Shown piece after piece: positions 8,587 to 18,014 of a DNA stretch of 64,000 nt. The stretch comes from Pseudomonadota bacterium (GTDB lineage: Bacteria > Pseudomonadota > Alphaproteobacteria > Dongiales > Dongiaceae), in the NCBI GenBank assembly GCA_016183985.1, contig JACPDN010000001.1, positions 62,001 through 126,000 of the forward strand, in the 5' to 3' direction. The position numbers and the translations under genes are program-made. The notes beneath the pieces were generated by a model. That model was not told the origin of the DNA. It did no database searches and saw only the letters and a list, made by a program, of their open reading frames with translations. Each line of letters starts with the position of its first letter. Position 1 is the first letter of the stretch.

Positions 8587-9500
8587 GCCGCACCCTTGAG
8601 GCTCGTTCCCGCCGGCACCTTCTGCCCGCGCAGGAAATCGCCGGCATTCATGGCTTTCTTCCCGGCCTTCTGCAGCAAGGTGAGGCGTAACGCGTCCCTG
8701 CCGCAGCCGATGGTGAGTGCGTCGTCAAGGGCCAGGCCGGGTGTGCCGGACTTACCAACGACTTCGGCAGACAGCACTTTCAATCGGGCGCCGTCTTCCA
8801 TGACGCACCAGGCACCTGGGATCGGCGCAAAGGCACGAATCTGGGAGTCGATATCGGCTGCATAGCGCGACCAGTCGATCTGCGCTTCCGCCGGTGAAAT
8901 CTTCGCCGCATAGGTAACGCCATTGGCGGGCTGCGGAACGGCCCGCGGCAAAGGTGCCGCCAATGTCGCAACGATCAGCCGCGCACCCAGTGCCGCAAGC
9001 GCATCATGCAGGGTACCTGCATTCATATCCGAGCCGATCTTCAACCTTTCTTTGACCAGCATCGCGCCGGTATCGAGGCCTTCATCCATCTGCATGATGG
9101 TGATGCCGGTTTCCGCATCGCCGGCGAGGATCGCACGCTGGATCGGCGCCGCACCACGCCAGCGCGGCAACAGCGAGGCATGAATATTGAGACAGCCGAG
9201 GCGCGGCGCCGTCAGCACGGTTTTGGGCAGGATCAAGCCATAGGCCGCAACCACGGCGATATCGGCATTGAGCGCCGCGAATTCCGCCTGTGCTTCGGGG
9301 CCTTTTAGCGAAACCGGATGGCGCACAAGGAGGCCACGTTGTTCGGCCAGAAGTTGAACGGGTGACTTCCGCAGATCCTGGCCCCGGCCCGCGGGCCGGG
9401 GCGGCTGCGAATAGACCGCCGCGATCTCGTGACCCGCCGCGATCAGCGCCGCCAAGGCGGCGGCCGCGAAATCCGGCGTGCCCATGAAGACGACGCGCAT
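8583..9500 (-). CDS. fmt: Methionyl-tRNA formyltransferase
   Basis: Fmt formylates initiator Met-tRNA with 10-formyl-THF. The 305-residue protein has the GTPDFAA N-terminus and the catalytic set Asn105, His107 ([16 protein letters not shown]) and Asp143 (DEGLDTGAM), then the C-terminal beta-barrel tRNA-binding domain. It follows def by 12 bases and overlaps truA, a common functional grouping: formylation and deformylation of start Met. Confidence 0.97.
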   Translation of the reverse strand: MRVVFMGTPDFAAAALAALIAAGHEIAAVYSQPPRPAGRGQDLRKSPVQLLAEQRGLLVRHPVSLKGPEAQAEFAALNADIAVVAAYGLILPKTVLTAPRLGCLNIHASLLPRWRGAAPIQRAILAGDAETGITIMQMDEGLDTGAMLVKERLKIGSDMNAGTLHDALAALGARLIVATLAAPLPRAVPQPANGVTYAAKISPAEAQIDWSRYAADIDSQIRAFAPIPGAWCVMEDGARLKVLSAEVVGKSGTPGLALDDALTIGCGRDALRLTLLQKAGKKAMNAGDFLRGQKVPAGTSLKGAA

Positions 9501-9512
9501 GGGTAAAGCCCG

Positions 9513-10040
9513 TCAGGCCGGAACGCCGCCGGCGCCCGCCTTTTTCGCCTTGAGGAGCTTGCGCAAGATGATGTTGCGCTTCAGCGAGGTCAGGTGATCG
9601 ATGAACAGCACACCGTCGAGATGATCGATCTCATGCTGCAGGCAGGTGGCCAGCAACCCGTCGGCGGTGACTTCTTTCTGGACGTTGTTCTCGTCGAGAT
9701 ATGTGACGGTGCAGGAGGCCGGTCGCACGACGTCGGCATAATGGTCCGGCACCGACAGGCAGCCCTCGTTGTATTCGGCATCATCATCGGAAACGGCGAC
9801 GACCTCGGGATTGGCCATGCGCAAAGGCGCCGGCGCCTCATCCTCGCTGGCGATATCGATGACGATGACGCGCTTCAACACGCCGACCTGGGGGGCGGCA
9901 AGCCCGATGCCGGGGGCGACATACATCGTTTCCAGCATGTCATCCATCAACTGGCGAATCTCGTCATTCACCTCGGCGACGGGCTCCGATTTCTTGGCCA
10001 GACGCGGGTCGGGAGCGACGAGGATCGGTAACTTGGCCAT
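9513..10040 (-). CDS. def: Peptide deformylase
   Basis: Def removes the formyl group from nascent proteins with an Fe(II)/Zn site. All three motifs are present in 175 residues: GIGLAAPQ (44-51), EGCLSVP (92-98) with the metal Cys, and HEIDH (136-140) with two metal His and the catalytic Glu. Start: the frame continues upstream into the repeat region, but MAKLPILVAPDPRL at 10040 is the family N-terminus. It is the first gene of def-fmt-truA. Confidence 0.97.
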   Translation of the reverse strand: MAKLPILVAPDPRLAKKSEPVAEVNDEIRQLMDDMLETMYVAPGIGLAAPQVGVLKRVIVIDIASEDEAPAPLRMANPEVVAVSDDDAEYNEGCLSVPDHYADVVRPASCTVTYLDENNVQKEVTADGLLATCLQHEIDHLDGVLFIDHLTSLKRNIILRKLLKAKKAGAGGVPA

Positions 10041-10082
10041 GACGTTCGATGTATCCTGCACGAGACGAATGAACTGCAGCGC

Positions 10083-10192
10083 CCCCTCTCCCCGACCCTC
10101 CCCCACGTTGGGGGGAGGGAGTAGCTCGTGACCACGACCTCGATCTATTTCCCTCTCCCCCACGTGGGAGAGGGTCAGGGAGAGGGGGTGGT
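10083..10192. repeat. GC-rich double palindrome (CCCTCTCCC/GGGAGAGGG family)
   Basis: Two hairpin units face each other: CCCCTCTCCCCGACCCTC with GGGGGGAGGG, then CCCTCTCCCCCACGTGGGAG followed by AGGGTCAGGGAGAGGGGG. The outer arms are also mutual inverted copies, so the whole 110 bp can fold as one structure. It lies in the 279-bp gap between divergent def and rmuC. Confidence 0.75.
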
Positions 10193-10319
10193 TCCGCTAC
10201 TCGGTGCCGGCGGGCTGCTTTCGCGCTTTACCTATGGAATCCCCGGGCTATCGTCAAGCGAGGTGGGGTGCCGAGGCGCCCCGATTCGCTCTTCTTTGTC
10301 CTGATTTCGAGGTTTCGCC

Positions 10320-11408
10320 ATGGATTCGAGCCCAATGCTGGCGCTCCTCGCCCTCATCGCCCTGCTGCTGGTCGCAGTATTGGTCCTGGTCTGGCGTGGG
10401 GCTAAGCCGGCGCCGCTCCCGGCCCCTGACCCGCGCCTGGACCAGCTGGCGGGGCAGTTGCAGACCCTGGCCGCCGCCCAAGCCTCATCCCAGGCGGCGA
10501 TCGACCAGCGCCTCGATGCGCGCCTCAACCAGCTGTCCGACCGCATGCATGAGCGCCTCGCTTTGTCCTCGACCGAGGCCGGGCAATCGCTGGGCGAGCT
10601 CAAGGAGCGCCTGGCCGTCATCGACGCCGCCCAGAAGAACATCGCCGAACTTTCGACCCGCATGGTCAGCCTGCAGGATATTCTCTCCAACAAACAGGCG
10701 CGCGGTGCCTTCGGCGAGGTGCAGTTGGCGGCCATCGTCCAGGATGCGCTGCCCAATGCCAATTACGAGTTCCAGGCGCCCCTGGGTGATGGCAAGCGCG
10801 TCGACTGCCTGCTGAAACTGCCCAACCCGCCCGGCGCCATCGCCATCGATTCCAAATTCCCGCTTGAGCCCTACCGCGCGATCCGCGACGCGGAGGGCGA
10901 TGTGGCGCTGGTGCAGGCGCGGCGTGAGTTTTCGACCGCGATCCGCCTCCATGTCCGCGCCATCGCCGAGAAATACATCGTTCCCGGCGAGACCGCGGAT
11001 TCGGCACTGATGTTCGTCCCGTCCGAGGCGGTCTATGCCGAGATCCACGCAAATTTCCCCAACCTCGTCGAAGAGGCCGGCAGGTTGCGCGTCTGGATCG
11101 TCTCGCCCACAACCTTGATGGCGACACTCACCACCATGCGCGCGGTCTTGAAGGACGTGCGGATGCGCGAACAGGCCCATGTCATCCAGGCCAAGGTCGG
11201 CGAGCTCGCCAAGGACCTCGACCGCCTCGACACCCGCGTCGGCAAGCTGCAGAGCCATTTCGACCAGGCGGTGGAGGATGTACGCCAGATTCGCATCTCG
11301 ACCGACAAGGCGATCAAGCGTGCCGATGAGATCGAAAGCGTGGGATTGGAGGCGCCGGAAAATGTCGCTCTGCCCGTCCCAAATCCCGCGCTCGCCGCAA
11401 AGGGTTAG
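10320..11408 (+). CDS. rmuC: DNA recombination protein RmuC
   Basis: The 362-residue protein has one N-terminal TM helix (LALLALIALLLVAVLVLVW), a predicted coiled coil to about residue 110, and the RmuC nuclease-like domain (SNKQARGAFGEVQL, IDSKFPLEPYRA, MFVPSEAVYAEI). RmuC limits inverted-repeat-driven rearrangements in E. coli. The start ATG 10320 fits the TM helix. The final 60 residues are again helical. Shorter than E. coli RmuC (about 475 aa), as in many alphaproteobacteria. Confidence 0.93.
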   Translation: MDSSPMLALLALIALLLVAVLVLVWRGAKPAPLPAPDPRLDQLAGQLQTLAAAQASSQAAIDQRLDARLNQLSDRMHERLALSSTEAGQSLGELKERLAVIDAAQKNIAELSTRMVSLQDILSNKQARGAFGEVQLAAIVQDALPNANYEFQAPLGDGKRVDCLLKLPNPPGAIAIDSKFPLEPYRAIRDAEGDVALVQARREFSTAIRLHVRAIAEKYIVPGETADSALMFVPSEAVYAEIHANFPNLVEEAGRLRVWIVSPTTLMATLTTMRAVLKDVRMREQAHVIQAKVGELAKDLDRLDTRVGKLQSHFDQAVEDVRQIRISTDKAIKRADEIESVGLEAPENVALPVPNPALAAKG

Positions 11409-11515
11409 CGGCGGCCCACCGCCCGCATCCTTGAATCGGCGCAATTCATCCCTACATTTCCAAAGCTTTCTGGTTGTGTAACAATTGCCGGATCATCGCT
11501 TTGGGGGAAGCACAC

Positions 11516-12469
<954 letters not shown>

Positions 12470-12484
12470 GGCCCGGGAACCGTC

Positions 12485-12940
12485 ATGACCGAGATGTCAT
12501 TCGCCTTTGAGCTCGAATTCTGGCACTGGCTGATCCTGGCTGCGGCGCTGGCCGGGATCGAAATCCTCACGCCCGGTTTCTTCTTCATTTGGCTGGGCGC
12601 CGCTGCCTTGGTGACCTCGATCGTGGCGCTGGTCGCCCCGGGCCTCACTTGGGAAAATCAGGTTCTCATTTTCGCCCTGCTGTCGGCCGTCTCGGTATTG
12701 GGCTGGTATCGCTTCCGACATCGGCTGGTGATCAAAAGCGACGACATGACCCTCAACCGCCGCGGCGAGCAATTGCTGGGGCGCAACGCCACCTTGTCCG
12801 AACCCATCGTCAATGGCCGCGGGCAGATCAAGATCGACGACACGGTCTGGCGCTGTGAGGGAGAGGATCTCGATGCCGGCACCAAGGTGAAGGTCGTGGC
12901 CCTGCGCGGCGCAATCGTCTCGGTGGAAAAGGCCGGCTGA
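12485..12940 (+). CDS. NfeD family membrane protein
   Basis: A 151-residue protein with TM helices at about 14-32, 34-52 and 58-72, followed by an OB-fold NfeD domain (GEQLLGRNATLSEPIVNGRG, and ends VVALRGAIVSVEKAG). NfeD OB domains bind or stabilise the adjacent SPFH protein; the pair with qmcA (15-bp gap) is the classic arrangement. This is the short NfeD form without the ClpP-like protease domain. Confidence 0.93.
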   Translation: MTEMSFAFELEFWHWLILAAALAGIEILTPGFFFIWLGAAALVTSIVALVAPGLTWENQVLIFALLSAVSVLGWYRFRHRLVIKSDDMTLNRRGEQLLGRNATLSEPIVNGRGQIKIDDTVWRCEGEDLDAGTKVKVVALRGAIVSVEKAG

Positions 12941-12999
12941 GGGCAATCGCTTGCCATTCCATCCCGCACCAATCCGGGTCGGTCTTAACCTTGGAATGT

Positions 13000-13009
13000 G
13001 AGTCGATTC
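13000..13009. promoter_or_regulatory. Tandem GANTC (CcrM-type) methylation sites
   Basis: GAGTC and GATTC stand back to back and form the near-palindrome GTGAGTCGATTCAC, about 150 bp upstream of the HPt/receiver gene. In alphaproteobacteria GANTC is the cell-cycle methyltransferase CcrM target, and promoters carrying it are often GcrA/CcrM regulated. Chance occurrence is possible. Confidence 0.3.
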
Positions 13010-13161
13010 ACCACTTTTAAACTTTCTGGCGCCCATGCTGCGGGTGCGCAAGATCGGTAGCCCTCGTGAGGGCGCCCGCCCCCTGCGCTTGCCCGCGAGA
13101 TCGCCAATTGCGCGCGGCAATCCATAAAATGCCACTGAAAGACCAGGGAAAGAGCTGAGCC

Positions 13162-13944
13162 GTGAAAGTATCCAGCGCGAATATCGACGAGCTGACCCAG
13201 AAGGCCGAGCTTGAATTCCACGACGAGGCGACGACGCGCCTTGCCGAAATGAACCGCCTGCTGGACGACATCGCCGCAAAAGGGGCGGATGACGACAACG
13301 CCCCCGCTTTGCTGGAACACGCCCATAACCTGCGCATCACCGGCGGCTCCTTCGGCTTCCCCGCCATCACGCTCGTCGCCCAGCGCATGGAAAGCTATCT
13401 CAACGACGTCGGCGATTGGAGTGACAAGACCCAGCGCGACGCGCAGGGCTTTTGCGATGCGCTCGGCCTGCTCCTTGAGCGCAAAGCCCAGCCTGACGAC
13501 GACGAAATCGCGCAGATCGTGCGTGGCCTGCCCTCGCATGTCAGCCGCACCTTCTCACCCGGCGACGTCGAGATCCGCAATGTTGAGATCCTTCTGGTGA
13601 CGCCGGCCCGGGCCGTCGCCAAAATCCTCTCCAAGCAGATCATGGCCTGCGGCTTCCGCGTCAGCACGGTAAGCGACCCCATCGAGGGCCTCACCACCGC
13701 CTTGCGCCTGCGCCCCGACATGGTCATCACCTCGCAGGTGATGAAGGGCCTGACCGGCGTCGACCTCATCCGCGCGTTGAAAGCTGTGACCGTCACCGAA
13801 AAGATCCCCTGCGCGGTCCTCACCAGCCAGGAACTCGATTCCGCCGATTTCAACCGCCTCCCCACCGGCGCCCCGGTCCTCAGGGCCGGCAACAACTTCG
13901 CCGACGATTTCGCCAAGGTGGTGACGCAGTTGGGGCTGGGGTGA
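13162..13944 (+). CDS. HPt domain fused to a degenerate receiver domain
   Basis: The N-terminal 110 residues look like a histidine phosphotransfer domain: EHAHNLRITGGSFGF corresponds to the canonical AHxLKGxxxxxG, with the His kept. Residues 141-260 resemble a response-regulator receiver, but the acidic pocket after strand 1 reads LLVTPARA instead of LLVDDD, and the phospho-Asp position in RPDMVITSQVMKGLTGVDLI is Ser. The receiver is therefore probably unable to be phosphorylated. Start is GTG 13162, preceded by GGGAAAGAG. No kinase is adjacent; a PAS histidine kinase lies 36 kb away. The role is unknown; a phosphorelay or cell-cycle adaptor is conceivable. Confidence 0.7.
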   Translation: MKVSSANIDELTQKAELEFHDEATTRLAEMNRLLDDIAAKGADDDNAPALLEHAHNLRITGGSFGFPAITLVAQRMESYLNDVGDWSDKTQRDAQGFCDALGLLLERKAQPDDDEIAQIVRGLPSHVSRTFSPGDVEIRNVEILLVTPARAVAKILSKQIMACGFRVSTVSDPIEGLTTALRLRPDMVITSQVMKGLTGVDLIRALKAVTVTEKIPCAVLTSQELDSADFNRLPTGAPVLRAGNNFADDFAKVVTQLGLG

Positions 13945-13951
13945 GGGGCGG

Positions 13952-14920
13952 TCAGTTTACAAAAATCAAGCTGGGCTGGACCAGAGAACTTCTTTTGCCC
14001 GGCCGATCGGTTAGGCTCCATAAGCTGGCTGACGGGACCGCGATGATATCAAGGTCGAACAGCCGCTCTAGTGGCAGATCACCGGCGACGTTCGACGTCA
14101 GGTCTTCGTCGCGCGCAACAATGAACTCCCGAAAACCGACGGTCATCGCTTCTTCGGCCGCGTCGTCGCCGTCATTGGCTGCGTCGCCGGGCGCACGCGG
14201 ATAGGCGATTGACTCGATAAGGCCTTTCAAGGCGAAGCGGCTATCAATTGGACGGAACAGCCTGATCGACGAGGCGTTGATGCGGAGGCGACCCGGCGAT
14301 TAGGCGATCGTATCGCCGGAGATCGCCAGGATCCGAACCAGGGCCGGTTCGTCATGAATCCGCGCCAGCACCAGTTGACCGCGCTGCAGTCGAATATTGT
14401 GCTCGCTGTTGATCATTCCGGTATTGGTCTCGAACGGCTCATATTTAAAACCGATCAGTAATTCCTTGCCCTCCGTGACAAGTGTCTTCGCCGGCGCCCG
14501 AAACACCGTCAGGTCCCGCAAATGCGTCGTCCCTAGCAGCAAGATGAACATACCAACGAGAAATAGTGGGGAGACGAGAGCATATCGACCGTGCGATCGG
14601 ATTCGGATCTCCGATGGGTTGCGCAGAGCCAGCCGCAGGTTCTGCAGACCCGTGGACGCACCACTCACCAGCCAGGCCGCCACGATCAACCCAAGAAGCA
14701 AAAAGTGGCTGCCCGCAGCCGCGAAGACAATTGCCGGAATGAGTCCCAGGATGACGAGACCGCCGCTCTGCCACTGCCAGGCGGTCTTGTCATTTGGTGC
14801 GGAAAGCCCGAGATACACAGCGCCGAGATTGTGCACGAAGGTTGAAAGCAGCAGCACAAGAGCAAGATGCCCCCACAGGCGTCGCGGTGCCTCAGCCGAT
14901 CGTTCCTGTACCAATGACAT
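13952..14920 (-). pseudogene. Multi-TM protein with degenerate S26 signal-peptidase fold, interrupted by one in-frame TAA
   Basis: From ATG 14920 (GAGAGG upstream) the frame encodes four TM helices (to about residue 130), then FRAPAKTLVTEGKELLIGFK, which aligns with the S26 box FRxPSGSMxPT, with the catalytic Ser replaced by Thr. RGQLVLA and LVRILAISGDTI follow, like RGDVVVF and VKRVIGLPGDT with the catalytic Lys replaced by Val. A TAA at 14300-14302 stops translation at residue 206. The same frame then continues without another stop for about 116 codons with GRLRIN and EFIVARDEDLTSN, matching GRLYIN and YFVMGDNRDNS. Read through, it would be about 322 residues. It is a nonsense-broken gene, a recoded stop, or a sequencing error. 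Without the TAA it would still be a pseudo-protease. Confidence 0.6.
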
Positions 14921-15051
14921 TCACTGCCTCTCATTCTTTGACCGGCATATTAGTTTTGACGCCTCGAGCAGTACAACCGTCGCTTGCTGATATTGGGTCA
15001 GAATACTTGCCTTAATATTGTCGGCTCCTCGCCCCATCTCCGTCATTAACC

Positions 15052-15078
15052 ATTCCTTTGCCTTGATGGCTAAAGAAT
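15052..15078. promoter_or_regulatory. Imperfect inverted repeat upstream of the beta-oxidation operon
   Basis: ATTCCTTTGCC and GGCTAAAGAAT (9 of 11 positions complementary) lie about 75-100 bp before the acyl-CoA ligase start, in a locally AT-richer promoter region. This could be an operator for a fatty-acid regulator or only a weak hairpin. Confidence 0.3.
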
Positions 15079-15150
15079 GTCTTTAATGTTCTGGGCTTGA
15101 TCCGTGTACGTCAGGGGAAAAACGGCGGCACCGCGGTCGGTAGGAGGATC

Positions 15151-16881
15151 ATGAACGCGACGTCGTTGCAGGAAACCGGCGCGGTCGACGGAGCGGCAAG
15201 GCCGTGGCTGGCAAGCTATCCGCCGGAGGTGGATGCGGCGACGCCGATCGTGGCGAAGCCGGTCTATCATCTGCTCGACGACAGTGCGGCCGCCTACCCC
15301 AATAACGACTGCATCGACTTCCTCGACAAGCACTACACCTATGCCGAGGTGAAGCGCGAGAGCGACAAGGTCGCCAAGGGCCTGCAGCAGGTGGGCCTCA
15401 AACCCGGCATGCGGCTGGGCATGTTCCTGCCCAACTGCCCCTATTTCGTCATCTTCTATCACGGCGCGCTCAAAGCCGGCGCGACGCTGGTCAATTTCAA
15501 TCCGCTTTATGCCGAGCCGGAGATCGAGCGGCAGATCGCCGATGCCGAAGTCGATTTCATGGTAACGCTGGACGTCACCCAGCTGCTCCCCAAGCTCGAT
15601 GCCGTGCTGGCGAAGAGCCGCGTCAAATCGGTCATCGTCTGCCCGATGGCGCACCAATTGCCGTTTCCGAAGAATTTGGTCTATCCGCTGGTCATGCGCT
15701 CGGCCCATGCGCGCATGCGGATCGACAGCCGCCATATCGCCTATAAGGATCTGGTCCATAACGACGGTGTTTACCACCCCGTCGAGATCGACACGGCCAA
15801 TGCCATCGCCCTGCTGCAATATACCGGCGGCACCACCGGCGTGCCCAAAGGCGCCATGCTCAGCCACGCCAATGTCTATGTGAATGCGATCCAGTCGAAG
15901 CGCTGGTTTTATACCGTCGACGACCCGAAATCGAAGACCATCGGCGTGCTACCGCTGTTCCATGCCTTCGCCATGACCTGCGTCATGAACTTCACGCTGT
16001 CGGTCGGCGGCTCGATGATCCTGGAGCCGAAATTCGACACGCTGAAGCTGCTGCGCCTCATCCATTCCAAGCGGCCGACGGCGCTGGTGGGTGTGCCGAC
16101 ACTGTTCAACGCGCTGCTCAATTTTCCGCAATTCAAGGATTTCGACCTCTCTTCGCTGATCTTCGCCATTTCCGGCGGCGCACCGCTCCCCGTTGAAGTG
16201 CGCAAGAAGTTCGAGGAGGAAAGCGGCTGCCGCCTCATCGAAGGCTATGGCCTCTCCGAAGCCTCGCCGGTCTGCTCCTGCAACCCCGTGAACACCGGCG
16301 GCAAGACCGGGTCGATCGGCCTGCCCTATCCCTTCACAGCTTGCGAGATCGTGTCGCTGGAAGACGGAATCACTCGCATGAAAGCCGGCGAAAAGGGCGA
16401 GATCTGCTTCCGCGGCCCCCAGGTCATGCTGGGCTATTGGAAGCGGCCCGACGCCACCGCCGAGGTCATCAAGGATGGCTGCCTCCATACCGGCGATGTC
16501 GGCCATATCGATGAGGAAGGTTTCGTCTTCATCACCGACCGCTTGAAGGAGATGATCAACGCCTCCGGCTTCAAGGTCTATCCGCGCGTCATCGAAGAGG
16601 CGATCTACCAGCACCCCGCGGTCAAGGAATGCGCCGTCATCGGCATCGACGATCCCTATCGCGGGCAGAACATCAAGGCCTTCATCGTGCTGAAGGATGG
16701 CGCGACCTGCAGCCAGGAAACGCTCGACACCTTCCTGGAAAGCCGCCTCTCCAAGATCGAGAAGCCGCGCTTTTATGAATTCCGCGACGATCTGCCGAAG
16801 AGCATCATCGGCAAGATCCTGAAGAAAAATCTGGTGGACGAGGAAAAGGCCCGCGCCGCCAACAAGGAGAAGCCGCAATGA
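15151..16881 (+). CDS. fadD: Long-chain fatty-acid--CoA ligase
   Basis: It activates fatty acids to acyl-CoA using ATP, the first step of beta-oxidation. The 576-residue protein has the AMP-binding P-loop YTGGTTGVPKG (about 224-234), the GYGLSEASP motif and the C-terminal GDVGHIDEEGFVFITDRLKE hinge with a final PKSIIGKILKK lysine motif. Start ATG 15151 is preceded by TAGGAGG. It overlaps the thiolase gene by ATGA and leads a four-gene beta-oxidation operon. Confidence 0.93.
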   Translation: MNATSLQETGAVDGAARPWLASYPPEVDAATPIVAKPVYHLLDDSAAAYPNNDCIDFLDKHYTYAEVKRESDKVAKGLQQVGLKPGMRLGMFLPNCPYFVIFYHGALKAGATLVNFNPLYAEPEIERQIADAEVDFMVTLDVTQLLPKLDAVLAKSRVKSVIVCPMAHQLPFPKNLVYPLVMRSAHARMRIDSRHIAYKDLVHNDGVYHPVEIDTANAIALLQYTGGTTGVPKGAMLSHANVYVNAIQSKRWFYTVDDPKSKTIGVLPLFHAFAMTCVMNFTLSVGGSMILEPKFDTLKLLRLIHSKRPTALVGVPTLFNALLNFPQFKDFDLSSLIFAISGGAPLPVEVRKKFEEESGCRLIEGYGLSEASPVCSCNPVNTGGKTGSIGLPYPFTACEIVSLEDGITRMKAGEKGEICFRGPQVMLGYWKRPDATAEVIKDGCLHTGDVGHIDEEGFVFITDRLKEMINASGFKVYPRVIEEAIYQHPAVKECAVIGIDDPYRGQNIKAFIVLKDGATCSQETLDTFLESRLSKIEKPRFYEFRDDLPKSIIGKILKKNLVDEEKARAANKEKPQ

Positions 16882-18014
16882 AAGAAGCCGTCATCGTCGC
16901 CTATCAGCGCTCGCCCTTCCATCTTGCCAATAAGGGCGCGCTCACCAAGGTGCGGCCCGACGATCTCGCGGCGGCGGTCGTGAAATCCATCGTCGACAAG
17001 ACCAAGGTCGAACCGGGTGACATCGAAGATCTGCTGATGGGCTGCGCCTTCCCGGAAGGCGAGCAGGGCTTCAACGTCGCAAAGCTCGTCGGCATGATCG
17101 CCGGCCTGCCGCAATCGGTTGCCGGCGCCACCATCAACCGCTTCTGCGGCTCCTCGATGCAGGGCATTCATCTGGCGGCCGGCGCTATCGCCCTAGGCGC
17201 CGGTGATGTCTTCGTCTGCGCCGGTATCGAGAGCATGACCCGCGTCCCCATGCTGGGTTTCAACCCCATGCCCAACCCGGCGCTCAACGAGCGCCTGCCC
17301 GCCGCCTATATCTCGATGGGCATCACGGCCGAGAACGTCGCCAACAAATACAAGATCAGCCGCGCCGAGCAGGAAGCCTTCGCCGTCGAAAGCCAGAAGA
17401 AGGCCGCCGCTGCCCGCGCCGCCGGCAAGTTCAAGGACGAGATCGTGCCGATTGCTTCCGGCAAGGAAACGGTCACTGAAGACGGTACCATCCGCGCTGA
17501 TACGACAACCGAGGGCCTCGCCGGCTTGAAACCCGCCTTCGATGCCGCCGGCTCGGTCACCGCTGGCACTTCCTCGCCCTTGACCGACGGTTCCGCTGCC
17601 TGCCTCGTCACCTCGCTCGATTACGCGAAGTCGCATAACCTGCCGATCCTTGCCAAGATCCGCGCCGTGTCGGTCGCCGGCTGCGCACCGGAGATCATGG
17701 GCATCGGTCCGGTCGCCGCGACACAGAAAGCGCTGAAACGGGCCGGCTTGCAGATCGACGATATCGACATCATCGAGCTCAACGAAGCCTTCGCTTCGCA
17801 ATCCTTGGCCTGCATCCGCGACCTCAAGATCGACATCAAAAAGGTCAATCTCGACGGCGGTGCCATTGCCCTCGGCCATCCGCTGGGGGCGACCGGCGCC
17901 CGCATCACAGGCAAGGCCGCAGCGCTCCTGAAGCGCGAGGGCAAGAAGTTCGCCCTCGCCACCCAATGCATCGGCGGCGGCCAGGGCATCGCCACCATCC
18001 TGGAGGCCATCTGA
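16878..18014 (+). CDS. Acetyl-CoA acyltransferase (3-ketoacyl-CoA thiolase)
   Basis: The thiolase cleaves 3-ketoacyl-CoA with CoA to acetyl-CoA and a shortened acyl-CoA. The 378-residue protein has the nucleophile Cys90 (NRFCGSSMQG), the GHPLGATGAR motif with His334 and the second active Cys364 (QCIGGGQG). Its position between ligase and the dehydrogenase/hydratase fusion indicates the degradative (FadA-type) enzyme rather than a biosynthetic one. ATG overlaps are seen on both sides. Confidence 0.94.
   Translation: MKEAVIVAYQRSPFHLANKGALTKVRPDDLAAAVVKSIVDKTKVEPGDIEDLLMGCAFPEGEQGFNVAKLVGMIAGLPQSVAGATINRFCGSSMQGIHLAAGAIALGAGDVFVCAGIESMTRVPMLGFNPMPNPALNERLPAAYISMGITAENVANKYKISRAEQEAFAVESQKKAAAARAAGKFKDEIVPIASGKETVTEDGTIRADTTTEGLAGLKPAFDAAGSVTAGTSSPLTDGSAACLVTSLDYAKSHNLPILAKIRAVSVAGCAPEIMGIGPVAATQKALKRAGLQIDDIDIIELNEAFASQSLACIRDLKIDIKKVNLDGGAIALGHPLGATGARITGKAAALLKREGKKFALATQCIGGGQGIATILEAI

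Noticed and set aside
15949-16878. A 309-codon minus-strand frame opposite fadD
   Set aside because: No ribosome site and no family features; fadD is complete on the plus strand.
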